Below are positions 53,496 through 63,929 of a stretch of DNA of 64,000 nt, in pieces. The notes beneath the pieces were generated by a model. The model was not told the DNA's origin and made no database searches. It saw only the letters and a program-made list of their open reading frames with translations. The translations under genes were made by a program, and so were the position numbers. The stretch's first letter is position 1. Each line of letters begins with the position of its first letter. This stretch comes from CAIKBL01 sp050247235 (lineage in GTDB: Bacteria; Pseudomonadota; Gammaproteobacteria; Ga0077536), in NCBI GenBank assembly GCA_050247235.1, contig JBFWUN010000013.1, positions 29,894 to 93,893 of the forward strand, in the 5' to 3' direction.

Positions 53496-54266
53496 ATGAG
53501 AATCCGCCAGGTCCGCAACGCGACACTCCTGATCGAGTACGGCGGCAGGAGGTTCCTGATCGATCCGTGGCTGGCCGACAAAGGCACGTACCCGGGATTC
53601 GAAGGAACCCCGAACAGCCACCTGCGCATTCCGACGGTCGACCTGGTGGTGCCGATGGCCGAGATCCTGGACGTCGACGCGGTAATCCTGACGCATGTCC
53701 ATCTGGATCACTGGGATGACGTCGCCGCGCGTCTCATCCCGAAGGACATCCCGTTCTTCGTGCAGCATTTCGGTGATCGCGATCAGATCAGGGCGGCCGG
53801 CTTCACCGACGTGCGCGTGCTGAGCGGCAACCCGGAATTCGAAGGTGTCAAGCTGATCAGGGTCCCGGGCCAGCACGGATCCGATCAGTGTGTGCAGACG
53901 ATCTACGACATCATCGGCGAAGTGTGCGGGGTGGTGTTCCGGCATCCGTCCGAGCCGACGCTCTACCTCGCGGGCGACACCGTGTACAACGCGTACGTCG
54001 AGGGCAATCTCAAGGTGCATGACCCGGACGTGGTGGTCGTGAACTGCTGCGACGCCCAGGTCACCGGGCTCGGGTCCATCATCATGAGCGCGCCGGATGT
54101 CCAGACGGTCTGCCGCGTCGCGCCGCGCGCGAAGGTCGTCGCGAGCCACATGGAAGCCGTGAACCACGCGACACTCGATCGCCCGACGTTGCAGCGGTTC
54201 CTCGCCGACAACGCCCTGCTGGATCGCGTGGTGATGCCGGCGGACGGCGAGACGCTCGCGTTCTGA
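53496..54266 (+). CDS. MBL-fold metallo-hydrolase (UlaG-like)
   Basis: 256 residues. The metal motif is THVHLDHWDD with His67, His69, Asp71, His72; later RVPGQHG, LAGDTVYN and ASHMEAVNH supply further ligands. The opening RQVRNATLLIEYGGRRFLIDPWL is typical of the UlaG/lactonase-like branch that hydrolyses small lactones or phosphoesters. Sits between two SnoaL-like genes on the same strand, the second starting 33 bases later, so the pair are cotranscribed. Substrate unknown. Confidence 0.88.
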   Translation: MRIRQVRNATLLIEYGGRRFLIDPWLADKGTYPGFEGTPNSHLRIPTVDLVVPMAEILDVDAVILTHVHLDHWDDVAARLIPKDIPFFVQHFGDRDQIRAAGFTDVRVLSGNPEFEGVKLIRVPGQHGSDQCVQTIYDIIGEVCGVVFRHPSEPTLYLAGDTVYNAYVEGNLKVHDPDVVVVNCCDAQVTGLGSIIMSAPDVQTVCRVAPRAKVVASHMEAVNHATLDRPTLQRFLADNALLDRVVMPADGETLAF

Positions 54267-54299
54267 TCGAATCCCACGTTGCTCCACGGAGGAGAACCC

Positions 54300-54707
54300 G
54301 TGTCACTCGAAGCCAACAAGCAGCTCGTCCGTCGCTTCTACGCTGCCATCGAACGCGGCGATTTCGACGCCCTGCACGACATGGTCCACCCGGACTTCGT
54401 CTTCTACAACCAGGTCGACGTGCCGCGGCCTGGCGTGCAGGGGCTCATCGACGCAGAGAAGAAGAACTTCGATGCGTTCGAGAGTTTCATTTTCCCGATC
54501 GAGACACTCGTCGCGGAAGGCGACCGCGTCGCCGCGTACATGATCTTCGAAGGCAGGAACTACCGTTCGGACGTGTTCGGTGTTCCCGCCAGCGGCAGGA
54601 ATTGCCGCATATCGCTGATGATGCTCCTGACCATCAGGGACGGCAGGATCAGCGAGAAACGCGCGCACTTCGACGTGGGGGATATCCGGCGGCAGCTCGC
54701 CCCCTGA
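54300..54707 (+). CDS. SnoaL/NTF2-like protein, GTG start
   Basis: 135 residues starting at GTG with GGAGGAG 5-6 bases upstream. ANKQLVRRFYAAIERGDFDALHDMVHPDFVFYNQVDVPRPG is the SnoaL-like polyketide-cyclase pattern, and the end has LTIRDGRISEKRAHFDVGDI. It is coupled to the metallo-hydrolase. Its last 59 bases overlap the 3' end of the convergent regulator gene. Confidence 0.86.
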   Translation: MSLEANKQLVRRFYAAIERGDFDALHDMVHPDFVFYNQVDVPRPGVQGLIDAEKKNFDAFESFIFPIETLVAEGDRVAAYMIFEGRNYRSDVFGVPASGRNCRISLMMLLTIRDGRISEKRAHFDVGDIRRQLAP

Positions 54708-55755
54708 CCGCACGCGCGCGAGGGTGTGCATCCGCCGCGGGCGTGATCGCGCTGCCCTCCCGCGGCGGGACCCGGAAATTCCGACGCCAGGTTGCCGGTG
54801 ACACCCCGAAGACTCGACGGAAATGCTGGCGCATCCCGGCGGCAGAGCCGAAGCCGGCGATCACTGCGACCCGCTCCACGGACCGGTCCGAACTTTCGAG
54901 CAGACGCTGCGCATAGCCGAGTCGTTCCGCCAGCAGCCACGCCTGCACGGAGGTTCCGGTCAGTGCGCGGAAATGGCGCGTGAAGCTGCGCCGGCTCATG
55001 CGGGCCGCGCGCGCGAGACTGTCTAGTGTGTGTGCCTCTGCGAGCCGCGTACGCACTCGCTCGATCAGCTGCACGAGACGCGAGTCACCCACGGTTGCCG
55101 GCATCGGTTGCTCGATGAACTGCGCCTGCCCGCCTTCACGGTGCGGTGAGATCACGAGACGCCGCGCCGCGCGGTTCGCGACGGTCGCGCCGAGCCGCTG
55201 CCGCAACAGGTAGAGACACGCATCGAGGCTCGCGGCCGTCCCGGCCGACGTCAGCACGCGACCATCGTCCACGTACAGCACGTTGGGATCGATCTCCACC
55301 GTTGGAAACCGTGCCCCGATTGCCGCCGCGTACTCCCAGTGCGTGGTCGCGCGTCGACCGTCGAGCAGTCCCGCTTCCGCGAGCACGTGCGTACCGAGAC
55401 AGAGTCCGACAATCTGGGTGCCGCGTGCATGCGCCGCGCGCAGCGTCCGGAGCAGCGCAGGGGGCGCCGGATCAAGCGCATCGCGCCAGCCGGGCACGAT
55501 GATCGCATCGGCCCTCCGCGCCGCTTCCAGGGGCGCCAGTCCGCTCAGTCCGAACCCGGTCGAGGTGCGAATACACCCTGGCTCGCCTGCGCAGACCACC
55601 ACATCAAAGGGGTTGGCGGTGGGAATCCCTTCGCCGAACACCATGCATGGCACAGACAGGTGAAAAGGGATGACGCCGTTGAACGCAACGACTGCGATCG
55701 AGGATCGCTTCGGCGCGCTCGTGGCGGCGGCGGTTGCCGGGTTGCGATTGCGCAT
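54649..55755 (-). CDS. GlxA/FtrA-type AraC regulator with DJ-1/PfpI domain
   Basis: 368 residues. Residues about 18-205 form a DJ-1/PfpI-like domain with Cys118 in VGLCLGTHVLAEAGLL; 225-330 form an AraC double helix-turn-helix (LDSLARAARMSRRSFTRHFRALTGTS, then VAVIAGFGSAAGMRQHFRRVFGVSPATWRR). Relatives sense quaternary amines or other small molecules. The C-terminal 20 residues overlap the convergent SnoaL-like gene. It may control that cluster, but no site was seen. Confidence 0.88.
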   Translation of the reverse strand: MRNRNPATAAATSAPKRSSIAVVAFNGVIPFHLSVPCMVFGEGIPTANPFDVVVCAGEPGCIRTSTGFGLSGLAPLEAARRADAIIVPGWRDALDPAPPALLRTLRAAHARGTQIVGLCLGTHVLAEAGLLDGRRATTHWEYAAAIGARFPTVEIDPNVLYVDDGRVLTSAGTAASLDACLYLLRQRLGATVANRAARRLVISPHREGGQAQFIEQPMPATVGDSRLVQLIERVRTRLAEAHTLDSLARAARMSRRSFTRHFRALTGTSVQAWLLAERLGYAQRLLESSDRSVERVAVIAGFGSAAGMRQHFRRVFGVSPATWRRNFRVPPREGSAITPAADAHPRARAVRGRAAAGYPPRRSARVSR

Positions 55756-55837
55756 GGCCCAATCGTAGCGATCGTGCTCGATGAGGCCAACCCTGCCTGT
55801 CGGCTGGCAGCGCCGGGTTCAACCGGCCCGCACGCGC

Positions 55838-56959
55838 TCACCCGGCCGCCAGTGCGCGTTCCTCGTCCGTCGCGAACCGGCGATCCCACTCGGCCAGGGA
55901 CGGCGCGATCAGTCGATGCCACAGCGGCGGAAGCAGGGTCAGTACCAGGGCGGCCAGGTATCCCCACGGAAGAATGGGTGTCTCGTCGGGGCGTGCGCGC
56001 AGGGATTCGAAATGCAGTCGTGGGTCCAGGTGATGTTCGGAGTGCATCGGCAGGTTGATCAGGACCACCTGGCTGAATGCGCGATCGGTATCCCACGCGT
56101 GTCTGAGCGCGTACGGGGTGGACGGATTGCGCACGAGCCCGTAGTGCTCGAGGTAGTTCAACGCCTCGAGCAGCAGCTTGTTGAACATGGACGCGAGCAC
56201 GAAGGCCGCGAGTCCGGGCGGTCCCGCGCATGCGCCGAACAGGCCGGCCACGACGAACGCGCGCATGAATCCCCGCGTGACCTTGTTCGACGTCAGCAGC
56301 GCCTGCCACCACGGGCGCCCCCGCAGGCGTTCGCGCTCGATGCGCCACGCCTGCGGGACCTGGCCGAGCGAGGACCGCACCCAGAACGCATACACGTTCT
56401 CGCCGCGCCGGGCGGTTGCCGGATCGCGCGGGGTGCCGACGTCGCGGTGATGACCGAAGACGTGCGCCACTTCCAGCGATGAATTGAATGCGAGCGCGAG
56501 CAGCCAGCGGGCGACGAACATGGCCACCCTGTCGTGCACGCGGTGCATCAGTTCGTGCGCGGTGAGGATGGCACCCAGCGCGACGGCGAGGCCGACTGAA
56601 AGTACCGCGCCTGCGAGGTCAAACACGGTGCGGTCGGCCTTGCGCGCCAGAACCGGGTAACGGCTCCACCTTTCGACTGTCGCGCCGAGTCCGAACAGGT
56701 CCGGAGGCGAGAGATACCACGCGAAGACGGCGCAAAGCGCGGCCACCATGGGCAGGAAGCTGTAGAGCAGACAATCCAGGATCCGGGGATGGCCATAGGA
56801 TCGCATCGGTCCCGCCCGACCACTCACCGAATCCATGCCGATCCACCCGACCACGCCGGCCAGGAAACCCAGCCACGACCCGATACCGCCGACGAGCAGC
56901 CCGACGGCCGCGGACACGATCAGCAGGTGCGTGCCGCCATACTTCGCGTATCCCCACAT
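55838..56959 (-). CDS. alkB: AlkB/XylM-family membrane diiron hydroxylase
   Basis: 373 residues with six or so hydrophobic helices and the three histidine boxes: HELMH (135-139), HVFGHH (166-171, preceded by Glu163) and HSEHH (306-310). NYLEHYGL (268-275) is the AlkB signature. Such enzymes terminally hydroxylate alkanes or aryl methyl groups, taking electrons from rubredoxin or a reductase; neither is adjacent. The ATG at 56959 follows GGAGGG. It is divergent from katG. Alkane versus aromatic substrate is open, hence the symbol is by family. Confidence 0.85.
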   Translation of the reverse strand: MWGYAKYGGTHLLIVSAAVGLLVGGIGSWLGFLAGVVGWIGMDSVSGRAGPMRSYGHPRILDCLLYSFLPMVAALCAVFAWYLSPPDLFGLGATVERWSRYPVLARKADRTVFDLAGAVLSVGLAVALGAILTAHELMHRVHDRVAMFVARWLLALAFNSSLEVAHVFGHHRDVGTPRDPATARRGENVYAFWVRSSLGQVPQAWRIERERLRGRPWWQALLTSNKVTRGFMRAFVVAGLFGACAGPPGLAAFVLASMFNKLLLEALNYLEHYGLVRNPSTPYALRHAWDTDRAFSQVVLINLPMHSEHHLDPRLHFESLRARPDETPILPWGYLAALVLTLLPPLWHRLIAPSLAEWDRRFATDEERALAAG

Positions 56960-57093
56960 GCGTTCGCCCTCCTTTTGTTCAAAATGCCATCGACTGCCCG
57001 TGTCGCGTACCGCTTGCAGGACACTGCAACTGATCCCGATCAATCCACTGCTGCATGTCCCTCGGGGTGACCCGCGCCGGCCCGCACCCACGC

Positions 57094-57119
57094 CTATGTT
57101 CCCGATAGCAATAAACGAT
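57094..57119 (+). promoter_or_regulatory. OxyR-like binding site upstream of katG
   Basis: CTAT-N7-ATAG-N7-CGAT matches three consecutive half-sites of the OxyR pattern (ATAG-N7-CTAT-N7-ATAG-N7-CTAT) with exact spacing; only one base of the last half-site differs. It ends at the -35 of the katG promoter, the position from which OxyR activates. Confidence 0.6.
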
Positions 57120-57148
57120 TGGCCCACCTCCGGACCGCTGCCTACATT
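57119..57148 (+). promoter_or_regulatory. Candidate katG promoter
   Basis: TTGGCC (57119-57124), an 18-base spacer and TACATT (57143-57148), with a predicted start about 27 bases before the ATG. The weak -35 touching an OxyR-like box fits an activated promoter. Confidence 0.45.
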
Positions 57149-57181
57149 CGGGTTGAACGATCACCCGGAGAGGAGAAAAGC

Positions 57182-59374
<2,193 letters not shown>

Positions 59375-59401
59375 ACATCCGCAGCAAGCACGCACGCTGG
59401 C

Positions 59402-59437
59402 CGTGGCGGCGCCGGGATTCTCCCGGCTGCCGCCACG
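59402..59437. terminator. Long bidirectional hairpin between katG and the GGDEF/EAL gene
   Basis: CGTGGCGGC pairs with GCCGCCACG, and inside it GCCGGGA pairs with TCCCGGC around a TTC loop, with one bulged T: a 16-pair stem in the 72-base convergent gap. No T-run is present, but the stem is strong in both directions. Confidence 0.6.
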
Positions 59438-59446
59438 ACCCGAAGG

Positions 59447-61831
59447 TCAGGCGTGCGCGCGGCGCAGGGCCGCGGGGGGACTGTTTGAAAGGGTGCGTTC
59501 GGCGAACCACGCTTCCAGCGCGTCCGCGCGCAGCGGGCGGCTGATGTAGTAGCCCTGCGCGATATCGCAGCCCCACTGCGCGAGCAGCGCGAGCGTCTCG
59601 GCGTGATCCACGCCTTCTGCAACGACCGCCAGTCCCATGTGATGCCCCAGGTCGATCGTGCTGCGCACGATGGCGGCGTCATCCTGGTCGCGATCCATGT
59701 TCAGCACGAAGGTCTTGTCGATCTTGAGCTCGTCCACGGGCAGCCGCTTGAGATAGGCGAGCGACGAGTAGCCCGTGCCGAAATCGTCGATGGACAGATG
59801 GACACCCAGTTCGTCGAGCCGCTTCAGGGTCTGCTCGGCCTGCAGCGGGTCATCCATGATCGCGCTCTCGGTGATCTCCAGCCACAACCCGCCCGGGGCC
59901 ACGCCGGCCTGCGCGAGCATCTCCGCCACCAGCGCAGGGAAACCATCGTCCACGAGATCCCGCGCCGACACGTTCACGCACAGGTTGAGGTACACGCCGC
60001 GCGCGCGCCAGCGCGCTAGCTGGGCACAGCCGGTGGCGAGCACCCACCGCGTGATCGCGCGGATGCTCCCGGTCTGCTCGGCGAACGGAATGAACTGGTC
60101 AGGCGGCACGAATCCGCGCACCGGGTGGTGCCAGCGCACGAGCGCCTCCACCTGGACCGGCTGTCCGCCGGGCAGCGCGATCTTGGGCTGGTAGTAGAGC
60201 TCAAGCTGCCCGCCTTCGATCGCGGCGCGGAGTTCGCCCAGCAGGGTCAGGCGCTCCGGGCTCTGATCGTAGCCGGGTTCGTAGATCGCATACCCGGCGC
60301 GCGTGCGCTTGGCGACCCCGACGCACAGATCCGCGCGGCTCAGCAACGTCTGGAAGTCGTCACCGTGGACGGGGAACGTGACGACACCCAGGCTGCCGGC
60401 CACGTCGATGGTCTGCCCCGCCACGTCGAGCGGGATCTCCAGCGCGTGCCGCGCAGCCTCCGCCACCGCGCCTGCACCGGCGACATCCACGCCCGGCAGC
60501 ATCAGCGCGAACTCGTCGCCGCCAAGCCGCGCGAGCAGCGCGGCACGGTCGGGCAGAATGCCTTGCAGCCGGCGCGCGACCCCTTTCAGCAACAGGTCAC
60601 CGGTCTGGTGGCCGAGCGTACCGTTGACGAGCTGGAAGTCGTCGAGGTCAAGCAGCAGCAGGCTCACCGGGGTTCCAGCCGCGTGCGCCTCGCCGAGCAC
60701 CTGCTGGAAGCGCTCCTGCAGCAGCGCGCGGTTCGGCAGCCCTGTCAGGGTGTCACGATACGCGAGATCCATGATGGTCGATTCGCGGGCCGCGATGGCT
60801 TCGCGCATGTGCTCGAACGCACGGGCCAGCGCGCCCACCTCATCACCCGAGCGCACCTCCACGCGCGTGGCATATTCACCCCGGCTGATGGCCCGCGCTG
60901 CGCCGCCCAGCCGGCGCAGCGGATCGGTTACCCCGCGCGCGATGAGCGTGCCGCCGACGAGCGACAGTACGGTCGACAGTCCGATCAGTGCGAACAGCGT
61001 CCAGCGCAGGGTCGCCGCCGTCCGCAGCGCTTCGGTGAGCGGTCGCCGCAGCACGATCAGCGTCTGCGCTTCCGCCGAGGCGTCCAATGCGCGCCATGTC
61101 GCGAGGCCGTCCGCCACGGGGATGACCTCCGTGCCCGCGGCGTGCCCCCGAGCGATCATCTCCCGCAGTTCGTCGACGGGGGTGGCGGCGTCGGTGGTCC
61201 CACTCGACCCCGCCAGGGTCAGCGCCCCGTCCGTGTGACGGACGAGGAAACTCACCTCGAGCCCGGTCAGCCCGCTAAGCTCCTGCGCCAGCGCGTCGTC
61301 GACGTGGAATCCCATCGCCACCCAGCCGATCACGTTAGGCGCCCGGACCGGGACCAGCACCATCTCGTGAACCTGTCCGTCATGCGCGACGATGCCGGTC
61401 GCGGCCCCCGCGGCCTGCGCACGCGCGAGGAGCCTGGGGGCGGGAAAGGCCTGTTCCGTGAGCGGCGTCTGTGCGGTCGTCACGCTCACGCGTCCCTTGA
61501 GGTCGGTCATCATCATCACGTCCGCGCCGATGCGGTGCCCGTGGTTCACGAGCGCCGACTGCAGGGTCGCGCGATCGTTGCTCACGACGGCGCCACGGAA
61601 GCCGAAGTCCGCGGCCAGCACCTCGGCGGCCTGGCGCAGCCGTTCGCCCTTGCTCGCGAGCACGTGCTCGAACACGCGCGTGCCCGTGGCAAGTTCCTTC
61701 GCGGCCTGCGCACGCGCGTTCGCATGCGCGAAGACGTGGATCGCGCCAACCACGGCGATTCCCAGCAGCAAGGTGAGCCCGCCCTGCAACGTGAGCAGTC
61801 GGCCCGCGAGCGACTGGGGGAGCGCGCTCAT
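59447..61831 (-). CDS. Membrane-bound GGDEF/EAL (c-di-GMP) signalling protein
   Basis: 794 residues: TM helix 11-36, a periplasmic sensor domain of CACHE type (about 40-270), TM 275-297, HAMP 298-350, GGDEF domain with intact GGDEF at 437-441, and EAL domain with EAL at 562-564, DDFGTGYSSL and EGVDH. Catalytic motifs for both synthesis and hydrolysis are present, although the LVNGTLGH segment lacks the usual Asp. Starts in an ATGA overlap with the cupredoxin-like gene, so a periplasmic signal from that pair may feed it. Confidence 0.93.
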   Translation of the reverse strand: MSALPQSLAGRLLTLQGGLTLLLGIAVVGAIHVFAHANARAQAAKELATGTRVFEHVLASKGERLRQAAEVLAADFGFRGAVVSNDRATLQSALVNHGHRIGADVMMMTDLKGRVSVTTAQTPLTEQAFPAPRLLARAQAAGAATGIVAHDGQVHEMVLVPVRAPNVIGWVAMGFHVDDALAQELSGLTGLEVSFLVRHTDGALTLAGSSGTTDAATPVDELREMIARGHAAGTEVIPVADGLATWRALDASAEAQTLIVLRRPLTEALRTAATLRWTLFALIGLSTVLSLVGGTLIARGVTDPLRRLGGAARAISRGEYATRVEVRSGDEVGALARAFEHMREAIAARESTIMDLAYRDTLTGLPNRALLQERFQQVLGEAHAAGTPVSLLLLDLDDFQLVNGTLGHQTGDLLLKGVARRLQGILPDRAALLARLGGDEFALMLPGVDVAGAGAVAEAARHALEIPLDVAGQTIDVAGSLGVVTFPVHGDDFQTLLSRADLCVGVAKRTRAGYAIYEPGYDQSPERLTLLGELRAAIEGGQLELYYQPKIALPGGQPVQVEALVRWHHPVRGFVPPDQFIPFAEQTGSIRAITRWVLATGCAQLARWRARGVYLNLCVNVSARDLVDDGFPALVAEMLAQAGVAPGGLWLEITESAIMDDPLQAEQTLKRLDELGVHLSIDDFGTGYSSLAYLKRLPVDELKIDKTFVLNMDRDQDDAAIVRSTIDLGHHMGLAVVAEGVDHAETLALLAQWGCDIAQGYYISRPLRADALEAWFAERTLSNSPPAALRRAHA

Positions 61832-62445
61832 TCGAGGGGCGGCGGCAGCACCGCGGCGGCGAGCAGCGGCAGGACCAAGGTCAGCGATCCTTCCGGATGT
61901 CCAGGCGCCACCGTTGCGCGGACGGGTTCCCCGTCCATCTGGTGATGCCAGGCCTCGACGCTTGCAGTCTCGGTGCCGTCCGCGAATCGCACCGAACCGC
62001 GGGCATCGGTCAGCGCGAAGGTCGCCGCGTCCACCACGTACAGGTAAGCGACCATGCCATCGTGGATGTTGCAGCCGAGCGTCACCAGGCCCGGGCGATC
62101 GAACACGACCGGCGCCGCGGGCACACCGTGGTAGAGCTTGAGTTCGAAGACCTTGGGCGGGGAAAAGGAGTAGACGTGGTGCTTGATGTCGTCACGGTTC
62201 GGAAACGACATCGACGTGCCGACCGGGACCGCGCTCACGGCGGGGACAAAGCGCTTGTCGATCTGATCGATGATCCCCGGTACCGGCGCGGTCGGCGGCG
62301 CGGCGGCCGGCGCACGCAGCAGCACGACGGCGTCCGGGACGGGGCGGCCGTCCTGGTCAACCACCGTGACCTCGAGCGCTGCGGCGGCGGCATCGTCGAA
62401 GCCCGCCACCAGCGCGATCGCGAAGACGAGGGCGCGCCTGCTCAT
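61828..62445 (-). CDS. Exported cupredoxin-like protein
   Basis: 205 residues with an N-terminal signal (ALVFAIALVAGF...AAA). The core has type-1-copper-like ligands: His89/His90 (DDIKHHVYSFS), then Cys125, His128 and Met131 in GCNIHDGM. Similar proteins are annotated as methylamine-utilisation or plastocyanin-like. The front part (LEVTVVDQDGRPVPDAVVLLRAP) resembles a carboxypeptidase-regulatory-like fold. It overlaps both neighbours by 4 bases (ATGA), so it is translated with the haemoglobin and the GGDEF/EAL protein. Role as redox or copper sensor is inferred. Confidence 0.82.
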   Translation of the reverse strand: MSRRALVFAIALVAGFDDAAAAALEVTVVDQDGRPVPDAVVLLRAPAAAPPTAPVPGIIDQIDKRFVPAVSAVPVGTSMSFPNRDDIKHHVYSFSPPKVFELKLYHGVPAAPVVFDRPGLVTLGCNIHDGMVAYLYVVDAATFALTDARGSVRFADGTETASVEAWHHQMDGEPVRATVAPGHPEGSLTLVLPLLAAAVLPPPLE

Positions 62446-62957
62446 GCCGTTCCGGGCGGGCCGCCGCGCGCGCGTCCGGCGGTCACGATGTCGCGTTTCA
62501 TCGGCGCGAGAAGTCGCAGGAGCTCGTTCTTCTCGCGGGTGCCGACGGCATGGCGATCCAGCGCATCGCGCAGTGCCTGGACGAGCGCCGCGAATTCTCG
62601 CTCCGTGATGCCGAGCCCCGCGTGAATCCGCGCGATGCCGTCACCGGTGTAGGTGCAGGGTCCACCGGTGAGCACGCAGAGATGCTCGCCGATCAGGCGC
62701 TTGACGCGCGGGAGGCGGACGCGGTCGAAACTCCGGCGCCCGTCGGGAGACACTGCGAAGCCATCCAGCAGATCGGACACCACCGCGTCGATCACCGGCT
62801 GCCCCCCCAGTCGCGTGTACAAACTGGAGTCCGGCGCCTCCGCAAGGTGGCCACAGCCGCTCAAGAGCACCAGACACAGCGCCGTTAAACCAGGATACCG
62901 CACGCACGTGTGCGACGAAGTTCCTGCCGACCGACGCTTTATCAGCAACTGCAACAT
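62442..62957 (-). CDS. Lipoprotein truncated haemoglobin, group 1
   Basis: 171 residues as drawn. A lipobox (VLLSGC, Cys35) indicates a lipid-anchored, exported protein. The globin part starts SLYTRLGGQPVIDAVV and carries the proximal His112 in IARIHAGLGITEREF, typical of group 1 truncated haemoglobins. The usual B10 Tyr seems replaced by Leu (SDLLDGF). Exported haemoglobins of this group are uncommon. The ATG is only 15 bases from the divergent DUF3034 start; an in-frame GTG at 62903 would give a standard short signal peptide and room for promoters, and is a serious alternative. Confidence 0.78.
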   Translation of the reverse strand: MLQLLIKRRSAGTSSHTCVRYPGLTALCLVLLSGCGHLAEAPDSSLYTRLGGQPVIDAVVSDLLDGFAVSPDGRRSFDRVRLPRVKRLIGEHLCVLTGGPCTYTGDGIARIHAGLGITEREFAALVQALRDALDRHAVGTREKNELLRLLAPMKRDIVTAGRARGGPPGTA

Positions 62958-62972
62958 GGAGAGGGGGCACGC

Positions 62973-63902
62973 ATGCGGTGGGAGTCAACGTTTCTTATCG
63001 GGAGGGTCCACGCGAACTTGAGGAAACCTTCCCGGGGACGACGGGCGTCTCCCGGCGGCGCCTGGCTGCTCCTGCTCTGGGCCGTGACGGCGGCGCCCGC
63101 CGCGCACGCGGTCGGCGGGCGGCTGCTCGCGACCGGCGGCGTGACCCAGCTGGAAGGTGCCGCCGGGGGTGGCCTCGTCCCCTGGGCGCTGATCGCCGGC
63201 TACGGCACGCGCGATGAAGTCGGCTTCACGGGCTTCGCAACCTGGGTCGATACGGGCGATTTCTCGCTGCGCAGCGCGGGCGCGGCGATCGGGATCCACG
63301 ATCGCCTGGAACTCTCGTTCGCGAACCAGCGCTTCGATCTCGGAGACACCGTGCCTGGCGCTTCGATCGTGCAGCACGTTCTCGGTGCCAAACTGCGCCT
63401 GTTCGGGGATGCCGTGTATGACCAGGACCGCGCATGGCCGCAGGTCGCCGTCGGTCTGCAGTACAAGCGCAATCTCGACTTCGCGGTGCCGCGCCTGCTC
63501 GGCGCCCGTGACGACGACGGCGTCGATTTCTACCTCGCGGCCACCAAGCTCTACCTGGGCGGCCTGTTCGGGCGAAACGTGCTCCTCAATGCCACCGTGC
63601 GAGGGACGCGCGCGAACCAGTTCGGGATCCTGGGCTTCGGGGGCGATCGACGCGCGGGATATCGCCCGCAGTTCGAGGGCAGCGCCGCGGTATTCCTGCG
63701 CGACGACCTGGCGATCGGCGTCGAAGGCCGTACCCGTCCCGACAACCTGCGCGCGTTCGAGGAGAACGATGTGTTCGACGTCTTCGCGGCCTGGCTTCCG
63801 CACAAACACTGCGCGGTCACCCTGGCGTACGCAGGACTCGGCCGCATCGCCGATCGCACCGGCCAGGGCGCGCTGTACGTGTCCGGGCAGATCAGCTTCT
63901 GA
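62973..63902 (+). CDS. DUF3034 outer-membrane-like protein
   Basis: 309 residues. A long basic N-region precedes a signal helix (AWLLLLWAVTAAPAAHA, cut near residue 46). The mature part, VGGRLLATGGVTQLEGAAGGGLVPWALIAGYG then many amphipathic strands and a terminal GALYVSGQISF ending in Phe, fits an outer-membrane barrel of the DUF3034 family, function unknown. GGAGAGG precedes the ATG. It is divergent from the haemoglobin-cupredoxin-GGDEF/EAL operon. Confidence 0.8.
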   Translation: MRWESTFLIGRVHANLRKPSRGRRASPGGAWLLLLWAVTAAPAAHAVGGRLLATGGVTQLEGAAGGGLVPWALIAGYGTRDEVGFTGFATWVDTGDFSLRSAGAAIGIHDRLELSFANQRFDLGDTVPGASIVQHVLGAKLRLFGDAVYDQDRAWPQVAVGLQYKRNLDFAVPRLLGARDDDGVDFYLAATKLYLGGLFGRNVLLNATVRGTRANQFGILGFGGDRRAGYRPQFEGSAAVFLRDDLAIGVEGRTRPDNLRAFEENDVFDVFAAWLPHKHCAVTLAYAGLGRIADRTGQGALYVSGQISF

Positions 63903-63929
63903 CGCAAGGAAACGCTGCCGCTGGAAGTA

